From: Chryseobacterium pennipullorum
Lineage (GTDB): Bacteria; Bacteroidota; Bacteroidia; Flavobacteriales; Weeksellaceae
DNA length: 64,000 nucleotides
Direction of reading: 5' to 3'
Assembly: GCF_003384725.1 (NCBI RefSeq)
Contig: NZ_QNVV01000021.1
Location: 35,568-99,567, forward strand
In this document: one piece after another, positions 62,288 to 64,000 of the stretch
Position numbering within the stretch: position 1 is the stretch's first letter
How the letters are laid out: each line of letters starts with the position of its first letter
The notes under the pieces: model-generated
Told to the model about the DNA's origin: nothing
Seen by the model: only the letters and a program-made list of their open reading frames with translations
Databases searched by the model: none
Made by a program: the position numbers and the translations under genes

Positions 62288-62664
62288 TATTGAATCTGGC
62301 TTAGAGAGATATCCTGGTGCGAAGCGCTGTTAACGGGCTTTCCGTTTTCAATGACAATAAACTGAGGGCTTTCATGCCTTATTCCCAGGTCTTCGGCAAT
62401 TTTATTGGAAATAGGTCTGTGAGCCAGCAGGTCCAGATAATACAAATCTGCCTTCCCGTCTGAATTCTGAACCTCTTTTTCAAAATTCCGAAGGACTGTT
62501 TTGCTGATGAAACAGCTTGTCGAATGCTTGAATATCGCGATCTTATGGTGAAAAGAATGCTCTATGGCTTTAGCCAGATCTTCTTCTGATTCTATCTTTT
62601 TCCAGAAAGATTTATGATCAGGGGTTTCCTCTTTACCACCGAATATTTTATCAAAAAAACTCAT
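62287..62664 (-). CDS. ytxJ: Monothiol bacilliredoxin YtxJ
   Basis: A 125-residue thioredoxin-fold protein with the single active Cys in FKHSTSCFISKTVL, the TxCxxS pattern of YtxJ. Other parts: DLLAHRPISNKIAEDLGIRHESPQFIVIENG, with the cis-Pro in ESPQ. It would remove bacillithiol from S-bacillithiolated proteins. It overlaps the DUF1569 gene upstream by 4 nt and the Crp gene downstream by 1 nt. Confidence 0.87.
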   Translation of the reverse strand: MSFFDKIFGGKEETPDHKSFWKKIESEEDLAKAIEHSFHHKIAIFKHSTSCFISKTVLRNFEKEVQNSDGKADLYYLDLLAHRPISNKIAEDLGIRHESPQFIVIENGKPVNSASHQDISLSQIQ

Positions 62665-63122
62665 ACTTTAAATTGTTTTAAGTGATGATCAAGATGTTTA
62701 TATTCTAAAAATTGCCAGTCTTTTTCAGTCATGTTTCCGAATAGTCTGTGTCTTTCCGGCAGTCTCCCATTTTCACAGGCTGCCCGGAATTCTTCCAGCG
62801 TCTTCAGCAGATTGGTTTTTGATTCATCAAAATCACACTCAAAATTAACGATAAGTTTTTGAAAAGTGGGCATATTTCTGGGAATTCCGTTGTTGAAAAC
62901 ATACATTTCCATTTTCGTAATGACTCCTATGGTCTCAAGAAGAATATGAATCCTGGGAAGCTCTGTTTTTTGCAGGGCAACCTGAAGCACCAGATCACAA
63001 TGCTTTAGCATCTGAGAAACATCCATCTTTCCCCATGCGCTCTGGCTGTTCATAGATAGCAGGGAAATTCTGTCTATGATTTCTCTGAAATATAGGGGAT
63101 CATTTAACCTTTTCTTTACCAA
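62661..63122 (-). CDS. DUF1569 DinB-like protein
   Basis: A 153-residue helical protein of DUF1569, related to the DinB/YfiT metal-binding four-helix fold. His residues typical of the zinc site are in MLKHCDLVLQ and YKHLDHHLKQF. It lies between YfiT and YtxJ with overlaps of 7 and 4 nt. It may be a second bacillithiol-dependent transferase. This is inferred from fold and context. Confidence 0.75.
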   Translation of the reverse strand: MVKKRLNDPLYFREIIDRISLLSMNSQSAWGKMDVSQMLKHCDLVLQVALQKTELPRIHILLETIGVITKMEMYVFNNGIPRNMPTFQKLIVNFECDFDESKTNLLKTLEEFRAACENGRLPERHRLFGNMTEKDWQFLEYKHLDHHLKQFKV

Positions 63123-63652
63123 CCTTTTTCTTTCTTAAGGTTTTCAATATGGGCAAAATGATGATTGCAGTGCCATGCATACTGGGCAAGGCTGTTTCTG
63201 AGGGTATAGCTTTCCTGATGCTCCGGATGATAAAAAGTTCTCTCAAACTGTTTATTGGTAAGGCTTTTAAGAAGTATAGTCCAACGCTGATGGGTTCCCT
63301 TTAGCATTCGCATGGCAGCTTTTACCGGCATTTCGATACTGTCCTGAAGTTCTGCCCATCTGGCTTCGTCGTAAGGCTTTATGGTGGGATTATCTTCTGT
63401 AAGGGCCAGTTTGAATCGCATAAAGCTATTCATATGACTGTCCGAAAGATGGTTGACAAGCTGTCTTACTGTCCATCCTCCTTCCCGGTAAGGAGTATCC
63501 AGCTGCTCTTCTGTAAAATGCTCAATGAGGTTTTTCAGTCTGCCCGGAAAGTCCTTGATCACCTTAATGTAGGTATCCAGGGTTGTATCACAAATGCCTT
63601 CCGGAGCTTCAAATGGCCCGATTGGAAATTTCTTTTTTTCTAAATCGCTCAT
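63116..63652 (-). CDS. YfiT-family bacillithiol transferase (BstA-like)
   Basis: A 178-residue DinB-superfamily enzyme. Motifs: KKFPIGPFEAPEGI, GGWTVRQLVNHLSDSHMNSFMRF and AWHCNHHFAHIENL, supplying the zinc His residues. YfiT/BstA enzymes conjugate bacillithiol to electrophiles and toxins such as fosfomycin-like compounds. It is first in the operon with DUF1569, ytxJ and the Crp regulator, all overlapping. Confidence 0.87.
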   Translation of the reverse strand: MSDLEKKKFPIGPFEAPEGICDTTLDTYIKVIKDFPGRLKNLIEHFTEEQLDTPYREGGWTVRQLVNHLSDSHMNSFMRFKLALTEDNPTIKPYDEARWAELQDSIEMPVKAAMRMLKGTHQRWTILLKSLTNKQFERTFYHPEHQESYTLRNSLAQYAWHCNHHFAHIENLKKEKGW

Positions 63653-63775
63653 TGTTTTGGGTTTATTTTTTTACCGATTGGTCCGATGAATAGCGGTCGG
63701 ACGGTCTTATTGCAGACAGTGTAAATTTATCAAAATTTTGAGAATTTAAAATAAAGTATATATTAAATGTAATTT
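63653..63775. other. Short spacer upstream of bacillithiol operon
   Basis: AT-rich promoter-like region; no box strong enough to mark. Confidence 0.4.
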
Positions 63776-63906
63776 TTATAGTATAGTTTCTATTTTTTTA
63801 TCTAAATGGTTTAATATATCCGTGGATGTGGCTTTAAATGATCTTGAATCCATTAACATCTTCGCTGCCTGAACAGTACCATCAGAAAAAATCCGTACGC
63901 CTGGAC
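63776..63906 (-). pseudogene. Truncated gene end interrupted by IS element
   Basis: The minus strand is open from the IS boundary at 63906 to TAA at 63776-63778 and reads GVRIFSDGTVQAAKMLMDSR then KATSTDILNHLDKKIETIL. Its composition is protein-like, but I do not recognise the family. It looks like the C-terminus of a gene cut by the insertion; where the rest lies cannot be seen. Confidence 0.5.
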
Positions 63907-64000
63907 TGCCCCCAAAAAGTTAGACACTTTTTAGGGGCATTTTTTATGTATAAAAAAGAAAAATTTAGCGTTGCGTTCAAACTAGAATGTATTAAACTTC
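63907..64000 (+). mobile_element. Left end of an IS3-type insertion sequence
   Basis: The terminal sequence TGCCCCCAAAAAGTTAGACA is followed 7 nt on by its near complement CTTTTTAGGGGCA and then a transposase start. The form fits the IS3/IS150 group inverted repeats (GTTAGACA-type ends). The element continues past the window. Confidence 0.75.
63946..64000 (+). CDS. Transposase OrfA N-terminus, IS3-like (partial)
   Basis: The frame opens at ATG 63946 and reads MYKKEKFSVAFKLECIKL before leaving the window. This is the usual start of the IS3 OrfA helix-turn-helix protein. Only 18 residues are visible. Confidence 0.75.
   Translation, partial: MYKKEKFSVAFKLECIKL

Noticed and set aside
1..64000. 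CRISPR arrays, tRNA or rRNA genes
   Set aside because: No regularly spaced repeats and no cloverleaf or rRNA-like sequence were noticed on reading both strands; a dedicated scan was not run.

Overview
The window looks like chromosomal DNA of a Chryseobacterium-type bacterium (Bacteroidota, Flavobacteriia). The sequence is AT-rich. Genes lack Shine-Dalgarno sites, and several promoters have the Bacteroidota form (TTTG, about 19 nt, TAnnTTTG; best example at 23266-23296). The protein set includes a type IX secretion sorting domain, the gliding lipoprotein GldI, a GLPGLI-family protein, DUF6952, DUF4294, bacillithiol enzymes and TonB-dependent transport. I see no rRNA, tRNA or CRISPR array. An IS3-type element begins at the right edge.

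Layout. 1-3.7 kb: end of a NUDIX regulator, a glutaryl-CoA dehydrogenase-like enzyme and a secreted T9SS hydrolase. 4.1-10.9 kb: a four-gene operon (TonB receptor, DUF4876 lipoprotein, DUF6850 barrel, di-heme cytochrome c peroxidase) behind a perfect 11-6-11 palindrome, probably metal-regulated. 11-18.8 kb, minus strand: patatin/barrel protein, AddB-like nuclease, DUF922 protein, lipoprotein, rsmG and a frameshifted GLPGLI gene. 19-24.6 kb: aminotransferase, M16 peptidase and a peroxiredoxin/thioredoxin/DUF6952 set. 25-31 kb: Bax1-like protein, acyl-CoA reductase, ferredoxin, serC, serA and DUF1015. 31.3-35.4 kb: three tandem M28 peptidases, the first lacking catalytic residues. 35.5-37.3 kb: repeat-rich, largely non-coding, with a sigma-54-like promoter and one small membrane protein. 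37.3-46 kb: housekeeping genes including a cyclophilin-FKBP fusion, gldI, ilvE, mnmD and rpe. 46-48 kb, minus strand: a MNIO (DUF692) RiPP-type operon. 48-57 kb: alpha-L-fucosidase, ndk, rsgA, DAHP synthase/chorismate mutase, dnaX, a TetR regulator and an alpha-oxoamine synthase. 58-63.7 kb: regulators, a chimeric MocR-like gene and a compact bacillithiol operon. 63.8-64 kb: a truncated gene against the IS element.

The strongest candidates for unusual biology are: (1) the MNIO operon, a 73-residue Sec-targeted precursor ending CPACGMG followed 1 nt later by a DUF692 enzyme with a C-terminal extension and then a DUF1772 membrane protein; (2) dnaX split at an A10 run where a one-nucleotide slip would switch gamma to tau; (3) the operator-controlled TonB/DUF4876/DUF6850/peroxidase operon; (4) an M28 pseudo-peptidase beside two intact paralogs; (5) a sigma-54-like promoter driving a roughly 65-nt terminator-ended transcript at 50.6 kb. 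All functions are read from motifs and memory of families; no database search was run.
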